A stretch of 64,000 nucleotides of DNA from Piscicola geometra. Its lineage: Eukaryota; Annelida; Clitellata; Hirudinida; Piscicolidae. The DNA lies in assembly GCA_943735955.1 (NCBI GenBank), contig OX030961.1:1953983-2017982 (forward strand). The letters run 5' to 3'. A program made the translations under genes and the position numbers. Positions 1 to 14,300 of this stretch are shown here, in pieces (position 1 is the first letter of the stretch; each line of letters begins with the position of its first letter). The notes below the pieces were generated by a model. It was not told where the DNA came from, did no database searches, and worked only from the letters and a program-made list of their open reading frames with translations.

Positions 1-75
1 GGGTGTGTGTGTATGTGTGTGTATGTGTGTGTGTGTGTATGTGTGTGTGTATGTGTGTGTGTGGTGTATGTGTGT

Positions 76-121
<46 letters not shown>

Positions 122-140
122 TTGTGTGTGTGTGTGTGTT
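1..140. repeat. (GT)n microsatellite with GTAT interruptions
   Basis: Almost pure GT dinucleotide repeat with scattered TA steps, ending near 140. It is probably inside the CHD intron that precedes the exon at 1319. Confidence 0.95.
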
Positions 141-849
141 TGATCCTATCTTCGTGAGATGATTAATCTTCGAGTACAATACAAAATTGATGATTATGAT
201 GATGATGATGGTGATGGTGCTGGTATTGAGTGAATTTATGTTTTTAAACTTAAAAAATCGTAGTTCACGCGGTATTTAACAAAAAATCAACAAAAACTGT
301 GTTTGACACTAAATTGGTTGCAACTATACTCACACCATCTCCAAGCACACCACACCATCTCCAAGCACACCACACCATCTCCAAGCACACCACACCATCT
401 TCAAGCACACCACACCATCTCCAAGCACACCACACCATCTCCAAGCACACCACACTGGCCACACAGCAATCTGGCCACTGCGGCTGCTGCACCTGCGCCC
501 ATGGCGGGCAGCCACTGCAAAGTGATGCCTCATTGGACCTCCTCGTAAGCAAGCCCCTCCCCCTGCATGATATCAACCAATTGCCTTCTAGCACGCTTCT
601 AGAGTAGTTGGTCTGGAACATGATTTGGCGCTAAAAGTTTCAAGCATACTCGTTTGTGGATTATTTGGCGCGCCTTCGACTGTTCCTCAGTGATGATGAT
701 GATGATGATCATCATCATCATCATCATCATCATCACGTGCTTGAGTGCATGCGTTGCGGTTCATGTCTTGGGGGGTTGATGCATGTTCTCAAAGCTTCCT
801 AATCCGTCTGTCGATGATGATGATGATGAGGATGATGATGATGATGATT

Positions 850-902
<53 letters not shown>

Positions 903-1318
903 AATGATAAGGTGAATTATTAATGATAAGGATGCTCAGTGGTGTTGATGAAGTTTGGTTCACTCGACGGGTAGTTTCCTCATGTGCCTCTGTCGCTTCT
1001 GAGGGATGCTCGCCTTCGTGCAGTGGCAAACTTCTGTTCGGCGGCATGTCGCAAACAGTGTCACGTGCCGTTGTTTCAGTTTGGAGTTATCAGTTCTTCG
1101 CGTGCATTCAGGCATGTCCTTCGTTGCCATTATTGCATGCCAAAGAGAGAGTTGTTCGTGTGCAGAAGCCGCATGAGTTTGCTCATGAGACAAAACCAAT
1201 CTCTCACTGCTACAAACACCACTTTCACTACTACAACCATCACTACCGTAATCACTACAACCATCACCACTAGAACAACCACCTCCACTACAACAACAAC
1301 AAAAACCACTTGTACCAG
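141..1318 (+). other. Inferred intron of the CHD gene with several simple repeats
   Basis: No exon is supported before 1319. The stretch contains a 20-bp minisatellite at about 329-452 (unit ACCATCTCCAAGCACACCAC), a (GAT)n/(ATC)n inverted repeat at 691-735, a (GAT)n tract at 813-905, and ACT/CAC-rich sequence at 1200-1310. Open frames crossing it consist of simple repeats. Confidence 0.6.
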
Positions 1319-2268
1319 TCGCTGGAGCCGCAGGGAAGAGTCAGAGTTCTACCGCCTGGTTTCTTCGTTCGGCGTCGAGAGAGACCCCGTGACGCTGAAG
1401 TTCTCGTGGAACAAGTTCAGGTCTCTGGGCCACCTGGACAAGAAGTTCGACGAGACGCTCACTGAGTACTTCAGAGCCTTCATCCGCATGTGCAACAAGG
1501 TGCTCAAGAAGGACGCGTCTGCTGCCACTGCCGCCGCCGTCACTGCTGCCTCTGTGGCCCCTTGTGGCGGAAGAGATGGCGATGTGGCTGGTGTGAAGGA
1601 TGTCGGCGTTGACAAAGAGAAGGAGGAGGAGGAGGATAATAAAAGCGAGGGTGTTGCAAAGAAAACTAATGTGAAGGATAAAGGTGAAGTTAGTAACGGG
1701 AAAAATGGTGGTGGTGGTGATGATGATGATGATACTGAGAAGAAAACAGAGGTTGTTGAAGGGGGGAAGTCTGTTGGAGAAGGTGGCATTGATGAAAAGG
1801 AGGTGAAAGAGAGAGAGAAGGAAGAAGAAAAGGAGGTGAAAGAGAGAGAGAAGGAAGAAGAAAAGGAGGTGAAAGAGAGAGAGAAGGAAGAAGAAAAGGA
1901 GGTGAAAGAGAGAGAGAAGGAAGAAGAAAAGGAGAAGAAGGATAAGGCGGTTGGGGTGGAAGAAGAGATTTTTATCAACAATTCTGATGCAATGGTTGTA
2001 ACTGACTTTAATAAGTCCACTGAGGCAACAACTCCACCTGCAACCACTATTTCTACTACCACAACCACTGCTGCTGCTGATGATGATGATGATGGTAAGA
2101 AGGGACAAGTCTGCAAAGGAGCTGATATTGAAGTGACTGACGAGGCAGCAGTCAATACAGACGACAGGAAGGATAACTTCACTGTCAACAACAACAACAC
2201 TGACCAATCAAACAACAACAACAACTTCAAGAACACCATTTCTCCCACTGGCGTGACTCTGGATGATC
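1319..2268 (+). CDS. CHD exon: SANT/SLIDE-like segment followed by acidic repeat linker
   Basis: Starts after the acceptor TGTACCAG (phase 2 in) and ends at donor C|GTGAGT (phase 1 out). The first ~65 codons, from RWSRREES to MCNKVLKKD, resemble the post-helicase DNA-binding segment of CHD7. The next ~250 codons are a Lys/Glu/Asp-rich linker. It contains four near-identical 33-bp units (about 1797-1932) encoding [11 protein letters not shown], so this part of the protein grew by tandem duplication. The frame is open upstream to 984, but that stretch is Thr-rich simple sequence and I treat it as intron. Confidence 0.85.
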
Positions 2269-5200
2269 GTGAGTGAATCACTCATCATGGATCACTCATC
2301 ATGAATCACTCATCATGAATCACTCATCGTGAATCACTCATCATGAATCACTCATCATGAATCACTCATCATGAATCACTCATCGTGAATCACTCATCAT
2401 GAATCACTCATCATGAATCACTCATCATGAATCACTCATCATGAATCACTCATCATGAACCACTCATCATGAATCACTCATCATGGATCACTCGTCATGA
2501 ATCACTCATCATGAATCACTCACCATGAATCACTCATCATGAATCACTCATCATGAATCACTCATCATGAATCACTCGTCATGAATCACTCATCATGAAT
2601 CACTCATCATGGATCACTCGTCATGAATCACTCATCATGAATCACTCACCATGAATCACTCATCATGAATCACTCATCATGAATCACTCATCATGAATCA
2701 CTCGTCATGAATCACTCATCATGAATCACTCACCATGAATCACTCATCATGAATCACTCATCATGAATCACTCATCATGAATCACTCATCATGAATCACT
2801 CATCATAAATCACTCATCATGAATCACTCATCATAAATCACTCATCATGAATCACTCATCATAAATCACTCATCATAAATCACTCATCATGAATCACTCA
2901 TCATGAATCACTCATCATGAATCACTCGTCATGAATCACTCATCATGAATCACTCATCATGAATCACTCATCATGAATCACTCATCATGAATCACTCATC
3001 ATGAATCACTCATCATGAATCACTCGTCATGAATCACTCATCATGAATCACTCATCATAAATCACTCATCATGAATCACTCATCATAAATCACTCATCAT
3101 GAATCACTCATCATAAATCACTCATCATGAATCACTCATCATGAATTACTCATCATAAATCACTCATCATGAATCACTCATCATAAATCACTCATCATGA
3201 ATCACTCATCATGAATCACTCATCATGAATCACTCATCATAAATCACTCATCATAAATCACTCATCATGAATCACTCATCATAAATCACTCATCATGAAT
3301 CACTCATCATAAATCACTCATCATGAATCACTCATCATAAATCACTCATCATAAATCACTCATCATGAATCACTCATCATGAATCACTCATCATGAATCA
3401 CTCGTCATGAATCACTCATCATGAATCACTCATCATGAATCACTCATCATGAATCACTCGTCATGAATCACTCATCATGAATCACTCATCATGAATCACT
3501 CATCATGAATCACTCATCATAAATCACGCATCATGAATCAATTACCATGAATCACTCATCATGAATCACTCATCATAAATCACTCGTCATGAATCACTCA
3601 TCATGAATCACTCATCATGAATCACTCATCATGAATCACTCATCATAAATCACTCATCATAAATCACTCATCATAAATCACTCATCATGAATCACTCATC
3701 ATGAATCACTCATCATGAATCACTCGTCATGAATCACTCATCATGAATCACTCATCATGAACCACTCATCATGAATCACGCATCATGAATCACTCATCAT
3801 GAATCACTCATCATGAATCACTCATCATGAATCACTCATCATGAATCACTCATCATGAATCACGCATCATGAATCACTCATCATGAATCACTCATCATAA
3901 ATCACTCATCATGAATCACTCATCATGAATCACTCGTCATGAATCACTCATCATGAATCACTCATCATGAATCACTCGTCATGAATCACTCATCATGAAT
4001 CACTCATCATGAATCACTCGTCATGAATCACTCATCATGAATCACTCATCATGAATCACTCGTCATGAATCACTCATCATGAATCACTCATCATGAATCA
4101 CTCATCATGAATCACTCGTCATGAATCACTCATCATTCTAATAGTTCCATGGGTGTGTCTAAACAGGCTTGCAGAGCAGTCATATTTTAGATTAGCTCGG
4201 TTCTGGTTCCAGCCTCCGAAAATTTGACGCTCCGGCTCGGTTCCGGCTCCCTATAGAAAGGGTGTCACACGAGTCAAACTTTTGGCTGAAACTTTGTGCG
4301 CAGATGTATGATAAGCAGTGCCTTCTGATTGGTGAATTAAAAAATCGAAATTAATTTTTTAAACTTTTTTCTGTTAGTTAAAGATTTTATAGGAATGGAA
4401 TTGTTGTTTTGCATTCTAGATGTCCAGTTCTAATTAGTTTAGGCATTATTATATGTATTATCTCTGTGTTACATAATAAAAAATATTTGGAAATAAAATT
4501 TCTTGAACGTTGAATTACTCTTTGTCAACTAAATTTTTGAATTGATAAAAGCATTAAAAATAAATTATTCTACTTATAGTTTCTGTTTAGAAATATTTCA
4601 TGTCAAAAATTTCGAATACAAGTTTTTTTAAAATAAAAAACAATTCTGTTAATTTTTTAAACTAATTTTACATTTTTAAATCAATTGAAATCCAAAAATT
4701 CTTTTTGGTTACATAGTTTTATTTTAACATCTTTTTTTTCTTACATTGTAGATTTAGGTAAAAATTCTGCTTTAATAAAAAAAATTGAGAGCTGGAGCCA
4801 CCAGATTTTTGGGTTTGACTATGGCTCTGGCTCCGGCTCTTACAAAAACTAGCGGTTTCAGCTCTGGCCTGGCCTACAAGCCTGCATCTAAGACCTCTTC
4901 CCACTAATCTGTACGCAATTTTTCCTATCCAGACCCTTTTTCCTTTCACATTCCTCTCTCCATCTAGAACCCCCTTTCTTCACATCTCTCTTTCCATCCA
5001 GACATCCCCCTCCTCTCTTCATCCAACCATCATAACTTCCTCCACCCATCATAACTTTCTCCACCCATCCACACAGCCACCTACACAAGCGACCTGGTGG
5101 TGGAAGTAATAACAGAGGAGAGAGCCAGTCGGTGTTTGGCGCGACTGGAGTTGTTGTGTCGCATCAGGGAGAAGGTGCTGCCCCACCCCCTGCTGCAGCA

Positions 5201-8200
5201 GAGACTCCTCCTCTGCCAGCCCTCACTCGACCTGCCCGAGTGGTGGCTGCCTGGCAGGCATGATAACGACCTCCTTGTCGGAGTCGCCAGGTGAGTGTGT
5301 CTTGGGGCAAGGCGGTTCAAGCGATGAGTGGCATTTTTATATTCATTTATTAATATTATGCTTTTCATTATTATTATTCTTTTCATTATTATCATCAAGC
5401 CTGCTGTGAGCATCTGTCAGCAGCACCGTCATGCCACCACAGACACGGCCTCTCGCACATGGAGAGTTGCATCCAGAACGACCTCGAACTCGCCTTCTGC
5501 AGACTCGAAGGCAAGGGTGGCGTGCCCCACAAGGGCGTGCCCCACAAGACGCCCTGCAGGGATGCGGTCAAGAAGGAGAGGGGCTGTGCTGGCGTGGTGC
5601 CAGTGCTGCCAGTGGTGGAGAAGGTGAAGGAGGAAGGAAGGAAGGGAGATGGGGTGGGAGGAGAGGGGAGAGATGGTGGTGCGGGTGAGTGTGTGAAGAT
5701 GGAGGTTGTTGAGGAGAAGAAGAAGGAGGAGGAGGAGAATGGAGTGAAGGAAGATGATGGTGGAGGAGTATTGGGAAAGAGAGAGGTGGAGGAGGATGAA
5801 GAGAGGGAAATGCCTGAGTTGCAGTTGGAGGGAGGAGATGACGACAAGGGGGCATCGTCATCACCACCATCATCCCTCACCGAAGAACTCACTCATGACG
5901 ACGTGCCCGACCTGGAGCCTGGTGCTCCTGGTAATGATGCTCTCAAGGTTGCCACTGTGTGTGGTGCTGGTAGTGATGTCGATGAAGAAGGCAAGGAGAG
6001 AGGGAAGGAGGGTGGTGGTGAAAGTAATAATAGTGATGATGAAGGGAAGATGGGAGATAGTGAAGGAGATAGGAGAAAGGCTGAAGAAGGCAAGACTGTG
6101 GAGAGGGAAGAAGATGCTGCAGATCAAAAGTCGAGTGGTGAAGAAAAGGAAAAGGGTGTTTTGGAGGGAGATGAGGGGGTAGTGGAGGGAGGAAAGGAAG
6201 GAGAGAGCACCAGGCGTGCAGCATTGAGCACTGGAGTGGGACGCAGTACGCAAGCATGTGTAGCCATCCATGAGGCTTGCATTCACGACGCCACCAACCT
6301 CTCAAACAAGGCCACTACTACTACAGCCACTACCACAACTGCCACCACTACTACAACTGCCACTTCAGCAACCACTGCAGCAGCCGCGCAAGCGGGCGAC
6401 AGGGACTCAGTGATCGACTCGATGGCAGCGGTGATCGAGAGTGTCATGTGCGACACGAGGCAGTCAGTCGAGGCTCAGAGGAAGGCAGGCAGAAAGGCGG
6501 ACGTCGTCAGGAAAACTGACCCGTTCGATGAGGTGAGTGCCGGTGGTTTGGTACATTATATCCACAGCACATGCACTCCACATGCACAACACATACACTC
6601 CACATGCACAACACATACACTCCACGTGCACAACACATGCACAACACATGCACAACACATGCACTCTACATGAACAACACATGCACAACACATGCACAAC
6701 ACATGCACTCTACATGAACAACACATGCAAAACACATGCACTCTACATGCACGGGTGAACGGGTAGCTGAGTCGGTAACGACTCTCGGCTTTGACCATTA
6801 ATGAAAGGTCCTAGGTTCAAGTGCAACCAATGCCCTAGTAACCCAAAGGCGCAAATGAAAATATGCAGCCTAAGTGGCCTGGAAGCCCGTTCGGGTTATA
6901 CGCCACTATAATAATGCTCGTCATTATTATTATTATTATTATGCACAACACATGCACAACACATGCACAACACATGAACAACACATGCACAACACATGCA
7001 CAACACATGAACAACACATGCACTCTACATGAACAACACATGCACAACACATGCAAAACACATGAACAACACATGTAAAACACATGCACAACACATGCAA
7101 AACACATGAACAACACATGCACAACACATGCAAAACACATGAACAACACATGTAAAACACATGCACAACACATGCACAACACATGCACTCCAAACAGAAC
7201 TTGACTTCAGACGCCAACGACACGTCCACCAGTGCCTCACTCCTTCACTGGCCTAAGGTGCTTGTTGTTGTTGATGTCAATTATTGATGTTATTTGTTTT
7301 TATTGATTTTATTTATTGTTTTTGATTTTATTTTTTGTTTTTGATGTTATTTTTTGTTGTTGATGTTATTTTTTGTTGTTGATTTTATTTGTTTTTGTTG
7401 ATTTTATTTGTTGTTGTTGATTTTATTTGTTGTTGTTGATGTTATTTGTTGTTGTTACTTGTATTTTGTTGTTGTTTTTATAGTTCGGTGAAGCGCAGTC
7501 TAGTGAGAATTGTCTCGACCAGCTGTGCGGTCATGCAGACATTGATAAATCTGTCTCTTGCTTCAGTGAGTTCTGAGGTTGTCTAATGCATGCTGCCGGG
7601 TGCTGCCTGTGTGAAACCTGCTCAGGTGGGTGCGAGCAGGTCTGGAGAGCTCGGTTCTGCCTCTGGCACACTCACAACTTCCACGTTGCGGTGTGGTGGC
7701 AGGCGCTTTGAGTGTGGGCACACTCGACCACCCTGCCATGCCTTCCTACCCTGTTGTTGCTTTGGTTGTTGTTGGTGTGGTAGGGGGAGGTTGCTCAAGA
7801 TGAACCAGTTCCTAAGATGGAACGAGTCTATTTACAGCTATAAAATAATTTTTTTTACATTTTCTATTTATGCATCCGTCTTCTAGGCACATTTCAATGT
7901 TGGTTTCGTTTCTGAAAGTTGCCCATTCAATTGTAACAATTGAAAAACTGATTTCTAGAAGAATAGTTAAAAAGTTAGAAAAGTTAGAAGATAATTTTTT
8001 GCTGTTTTTTCATATCCGAAGGAGTATAATTTTTATTTTATAAATTTATAATTAGATGATGCACTACAGTTTCATTATGTGCAATCAGTATAATTAATAA
8101 TTTAGTGATTAGCCTGTTGTAACCATGGATGTGTAGCATTTTCGGATCATATCCGCCAAAGCGGTGCAGAATTTAACTAGCTCCGCCTAAATTTAAAATG

Positions 8201-8287
8201 CTGGCAAATAATGGCAAATGCTGGAACACATTCGCACAACTGTGTATATTCTTTGTCTATACTACTACTACTACCACTACTACCACT

Positions 8288-8375
<88 letters not shown>

Positions 8376-11300
8376 TTACTACTACTACTACTAATACTAT
8401 GTATTTTGGAATATTGCTATATATACTTTATCTATATTCTTTATGTTGTTTTGGAATATTCCTAGATATACTGTATGTTTTGTAAGCTGTATGCTATGCA
8501 TTTTATTTTGGAATATTGCCATGTTAATGTATAATCTGTATGTTTTTTGTTCTGTGTGTTATTTTTGAATATTGCTTTAAACCTGTTCTAAATCAATCTA
8601 CTTTATATGGCAGATGTTTATTTCACAACTATGTATAATAGCATGTTTCCTATACGCTATGCATATGGCAGTTAGTGTGGTCCAATCACCGTTTGCACCG
8701 CTCTGGCGGATATGATCCGCATTGTCATAGTTGCCTTAGATGAAACATAAATAGTTGTCTAAGATTAAACGTAGGAAGAGATTGTAGACATTGGTAAATT
8801 TGTTTCTGGCATTCAACCATCTCAGGGGATGATAAAGCTATATAGACTATATACAGTATAATTAGCAACCGCCACGAAATTTTCAAAATTTATTAATTAA
8901 AAAAATAAAATATTCATATGATAGATTTTGAAGTGCAGATTTCAAATCAGTTTACATTTTCCAAATATCTCAAATGGTTCAAAAGTTATTCAACTTTTAA
9001 ACTCCCGAAAAGTGAGCGTTTTGGCGAGTTATTTTCAATGCTTAAGCCAAAAAAATACATAAGAGTTTGACGGGACGACGTCGCGACGTTATTTCATTAT
9101 AACTTTTTTGATGAGTGTCATTTAATGTTGAAACTTGACAAGATCATGTATTTAAAAAAAAGGAAGTAGTATTTAAAAAAAAATTAATTCATAATAAAAT
9201 AAAAGATTTTAAACCGTTTATTTTCTACCAAAATAAATAAATCTTTAAAAGCACATAAACTTTATGTTGGAATAGAAAACGAAATTCTATTTATTTAAAA
9301 AAAAATTTATTAACAATAAAAAGCGAAAATGAATAATATTAAAAGAATTATTATTATTTCAATAAAACAACTAAATTTGTATAAACAATAAAAAGTGAGA
9401 ATGAAAAATATTTAATGAATGATAATTATTTAAATAAAACTAAATTTGTATTAACAATAAAAAGCGAGAGTTCTTCAATTATTGTCTTTTTGAAATTCCG
9501 TTTAATCACTTCTTCTGATAATTGGCGTAGTTGAACATCTTTTTCAATCACAAGGTTTTGAAGTTGTTTTAGTTGTACATCTTTTACATGATTTTTGAAT
9601 CTCTTTTTATTTGATTCTTCTGGCATAGAAGAAATGGTAATTTTTGATAAATTCTTATTCATCAACTTACTTTTCGATTTTTGAGTTTTTTTCATTTTTA
9701 CTTTTTTCTTTTTCTATTGAATTTTGAAGATTTAGGATCTGGTGGTTTTGATCAACTTGTTCTTTCTTGAGCTTTCGAACAGTAGACGTCTGTTGAGACA
9801 ACTTCTCATTAATTTATATTATCCGACGGCGAAGTATTTTATTTTCGCTCTGAACTTCTCGCAATTTTTGCCTGTTTTTCTCTAGTCTCATCTCTCCTCT
9901 TGACATTTTTTAATGAATAATGTCCTTGTTGTTGTTGAATTAAGTTATATTTGAATTTTTCATTTTGGATTTTATGTTTTAGTCTTTTTAAACGATTTTT
10001 CAGTAGAATTATCAAATTCTGATCAAAGCTTAACTGTCTTAGATCAAATGGTTGTCTGCCCTTTTCTTCATTTTTGGATTGAACAGTTAATGGTATTGTT
10101 TTTGAACAATTTCCAACTAAAAATGTGATCAAAGACACTTTTGGCACATTTATTTTTGAAGATGGAAGAAGAAATTCTAAATTCATGAATGATCCTAGTT
10201 TTTTCTTTATTTTTAGATTTATTTTCTTTTTAGCAACAATACACACCTTTGAGTATGAAAACCAATGGGTTTGTATTGATGAAGTTGTCATTAAGGCATC
10301 CCAAAACTTCAGCTAAACTAAGACAATATATATGTTCCTTTTTTAAAAAGTTTTTTAACTCTAGAACTTTTAAATATAGGCCATTGCTTATAAAAACAAC
10401 TTTTTTCAAACTTTTATTTTTTATATCAATACATGTGAGGCCAAGCTTCTGACAGATTGGGCCAGGAAATTCCATTTGAAGACAACTGTATTTTAAAGTT
10501 TAAAAAATTATCATTTGTAAAGTTGTTACGCTCAAATGGCTTAATTTATTATTATGGACTCTAAGCTATGAATATCATAAGAACCAATAAAATGAATGTA
10601 AATAAATCAAACTAAAAAAAATAATCCAACCAAGAATAACTATGAATTTTTAAATAATATAGAAATTTAGCATTTAAACGGCGATAACTTTTCAACAGAC
10701 GATATAAAAGCAAAAACTTAGTTGTGATGCGCTTTACATTTAATAAAATTCTATACGTATGATTTGTATTTTAAAAATCAGAAACGGAGGAGCACTTTTT
10801 TTCAATGAAGTTAATATCATTTAAAAGATTAGGAAATGTACTTTCAGAATTTATTTGCTAGATTTTAATTATATTTTTAAAAGTAGTTTAAAATTCAAAG
10901 TGAAAATTTTAAAGTTTATTTTCTCGTTTAATTATTTGAGAAATAATTTTCTAGCATTCGGTTTGAAGTAGGAAATTCAAATACGATTTTAATGATATAT
11001 GATTCATTTATATACATTATATTTTGGTTTCTGAATTTGAAAAATGAACAAGTAGGTGTCGATTCAAAAAGTCCAGATGACACAGCGTAAAGTTGACTTG
11101 ATATGATATTCAGTTTTAAATATTGGTTTTTTAAGCTTAGTTAATAAAATTTTACTTTTTATTTAATTTTTTTAATGAAAAAATGGTTAAACTTTCATTT
11201 AATTACAATTTGAATTTTATTTAAAAGCTAGAACCTTTAATAAAAGCAATTTATTGTGCTGATTGCACATATTTACGAAATTCGCCACTTTAAGCTCATT

Positions 11301-14300
11301 TGCATATCGTTCGTGGCGGTTGCTAAGTATAATTGACTATATAAAGTTTATATTCTAAATTGACTATTGAAAATTAATACAAACCAATAATTCACTTTTT
11401 TATTAAATAAAAAAACTGTTAGTATTCATTAGCTTTGACACAAGTATGTTCTAGTTTTAGCTACATCTCAAACTTGAATAGATGTTGACCTTCGTCTGAT
11501 TAGTCTCTATAGACTGTAGACTAGAGGTTTGCACGGGAAATGGTTGAAGCCAAAAGTAAAGTGCGAAATAAATATATTTCTCTGGGTAAAGCGAGTTTAA
11601 CTTATGTTATTCCAAAGAGTTTACTTTAAAAATGGAATGAATAAAATACTTTAACAAAATTTAGAGCGTTTTTAAAAAACATTTGATGACGTTTTTGAGA
11701 AGAAACTGAAAGAATACATGTTCCAGAATAAATAAAGATTTTTTGGAATGATCAGTATTAAGTGTGCGGAAAAAAGTATTTATTTAAATAAATAAGATAT
11801 TCGGATAATAAGTAAGATGCTTGAATTACAATTTTTATGACCTACAATATGATTTCATTTTAAGCAACTGAGCATTCCATCTTGGGAACCCAGCTGCTCA
11901 AGATGGAATTTTTGAGTGTTCATGTTTGAGGTTAATAAACTCATATTTCTTTTTTCTTTATTTCTTATGTTAAAGTTGATATGGTTAAACAAAGAGTCAA
12001 TATAAAGGCTGGATAAATTTTTATGTACGTTATTGGTTATGCAATTGAGCTATGAGGCTACTTGTATAAATCGTTCCATCTTGTGCAACCTCCCCTTATA
12101 TACCTTTTGTTGATTCTTTGAAGATTCTTGCTGTTCATTCTATCAATTTCGGTTCGTACTTATTTCCGCGTGATCAAACCATTATACACTAAAACAAAAC
12201 TAATTACAACAAAAATAACAACAACTACAACAAATCAAAACACAACAATAACTACAACAAATCAAAACACAACAACAACTACAAAAAATCAAAACACAAC
12301 AACAACTACAACAAATCACAACAACACAGGACCGGGTACTACTACAACGTCTGGAAAACGTTTGCAACTGCATCGAGAAAGGGGAGTGGCCTCTCAAAGC
12401 TCCAAACAACTTCCCTTACAACAACAACAACAACAACAACTTCTGCAGTAGCATCGACTCTCACTGCAGCACGCCAACCATCTCAGACACGCCGACCAGG
12501 GGCTGTGGCACGCCCATCTTCCCGCTCGACCTCGCTTCCTACTCGTCGCTCTTCTCGACCGACCGACTGGACGAGTCTTCCTGCATGAGACGCAGGCACC
12601 GCAGGACCAAGGCAGAAATGGAGGCCGACCGAAGTTCGTCCCTTTCTTCAGCTTCAAGCTTTTTTCAAAAGTTTTTCGTTGCTAAGTTGAGTTCATAACT
12701 TCATTCAAGTTTGACGCGTTTCCAGAAAAGTCTAATTGAATTAATTCGATTTTAAACAAATAAGATTACATTTTTATTTATTTATTATTTTTAACATTTA
12801 CACTTTTTTCCTCCTCTTTTCCCCATATCCAATTTACTCATCCATCCAATCATCCATCTTTTCTTCTAATCATCCATCCACCCAATCATCAATTTTTTCA
12901 TCCATACATCCCACCATCCATTCATCAATCCATCCATCCAATCATCAATCTCTTCATCCAGTCATCCATTTTATCATCCATTTTATCATCCACCCAATCA
13001 TCTATCCAATCATCCACCCCATCAAGCACCCAATCATCCACCCAATCATCCACCCAATCATCCACCCAATCATCCACCCAATCATCCACCCAATCATCCA
13101 CCCAATCATCCACCCCATCAAGCACCCAATCATCCACCCAATCATCCACCCAATCATCCACCCAATCATCCACCCCATCAAGCACCCAATCATCCACCCA
13201 ATCATCCACCCAATCATCCATCCAATCATCCACCCAATCATCCACCCCATCAAGCACCCAATCATCCACCCAATCATCCACCCAATCATCCACCCAATCA
13301 TCCATCCAATCATCCACCCAATCATCCATCCAATCATCCACCCAATCATCCACCCAATCATCTACCCAATCATCCACCCAATCATCCATCCAATCATCCA
13401 CCCAATCATCCACCCAATCATCCATCCAATCATCCACCCAATCACCCACCCAATCATCCACCCAATCATTTACCCAATCATCCATCTAATCATCCATCCA
13501 ATCATCCACCCAATCATCCACCCAATCATCCATCCAATCATCTATCTAATCATCCACCCAATCATCCATCCAATCATCCACCCAATCATCCATCCAATCA
13601 TCCATCCAATCATCCACCCAATCATCCACCCAATCATCCATCAAATCAGCCATCCAATCATCCATCCAATCATCCACCCAATCATCCATCCAATCATCCA
13701 CCCAATCATCCACCCAATCATCCACCCAATCATCCACCCAATCATCCACCCAATCATCCACCCAATCATCCATCCAATCATCCATCCAATCAGCCATCCA
13801 ATCATCCACCCAATCATCCACCCAATCATCCACCCAATCATCCACCCTATCAAGCACCCAATCATCCATCCAATCATCCACCCAATCATCCACCCAATCA
13901 TCCACCCAATCATCCATCCAATCATCCACCCAATCATCCACCCAATCATCCACCCAATCATCCACCCAATCATCCATCCAATCATCCACCCAATCATCCA
14001 CCCAATCATCCACCCAATCATCCATCCAATCATCCACCCAATCATCCACCCAATCATCCATCCAATCATCCACCCAATCATCCATCCAATCATCCATCCA
14101 ATCATCCATCCAATCATCCATCCAATTATCCATCCAATCATCCATCCAATCATCCACCCATCGACGACAGTCTCTCGCCTCCGCACGTACATGTCGGGCG
14201 GGCAGACGAGCGGCAGTGGCATGAACAAGATGAGTCTGGGAGAGGTGCTCATGTCACGCAGGTGTCTCGGCAAGGATGACGACTCTGGCACCTCGAGCAC

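Larger units (their letters stand above)
7783..12096. mobile_element. Family-A TIR DNA transposon, 4.3 kb including two nested insertions
   Basis: Ends are GGGGGAGGTTGCTCAAGATG at 7783 and the complement of GGGGAGGTTGCACAAGATGG near 12096, flanked by TA. Both ends match family-A copies elsewhere: the 7.8-8.1 kb end matches 26526-26930 and 62290-62622, and the 11.8-12.1 kb end matches 56160-56719 and 61234-61530. About 3.0 kb of the span is inserted sequence (8141-8719 and 8863-11325). The remainder is about 1.3 kb, close to the uninterrupted 1.4-kb copy at 61234, so the family here looks non-autonomous. The TA flank fits a Tc1/mariner-like or other TA-targeting element. Confidence 0.75.

Noticed and set aside
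984..1318. Upstream extension of the CHD exon frame (Thr-rich)
   Set aside because: An acceptor lies at 1317-1318, similarity to CHD7 starts at RWSRREE, and the extension is ACT/ACC simple repeat.
2273..4137. CRISPR-like look of the regular 14-bp array
   Set aside because: Units are contiguous with no unique spacers, and the host is a eukaryote; it is a minisatellite.
5395..6305. Minus-strand Ser/Pro/His-rich frames opposite the acidic linker
   Set aside because: Antisense of a GA-rich coding exon; no independent signals.
6755..6830. Possible tRNA gene
   Set aside because: Boxes A and B are present, but the acceptor stem does not pair and a non-tRNA body follows; a SINE fits better.
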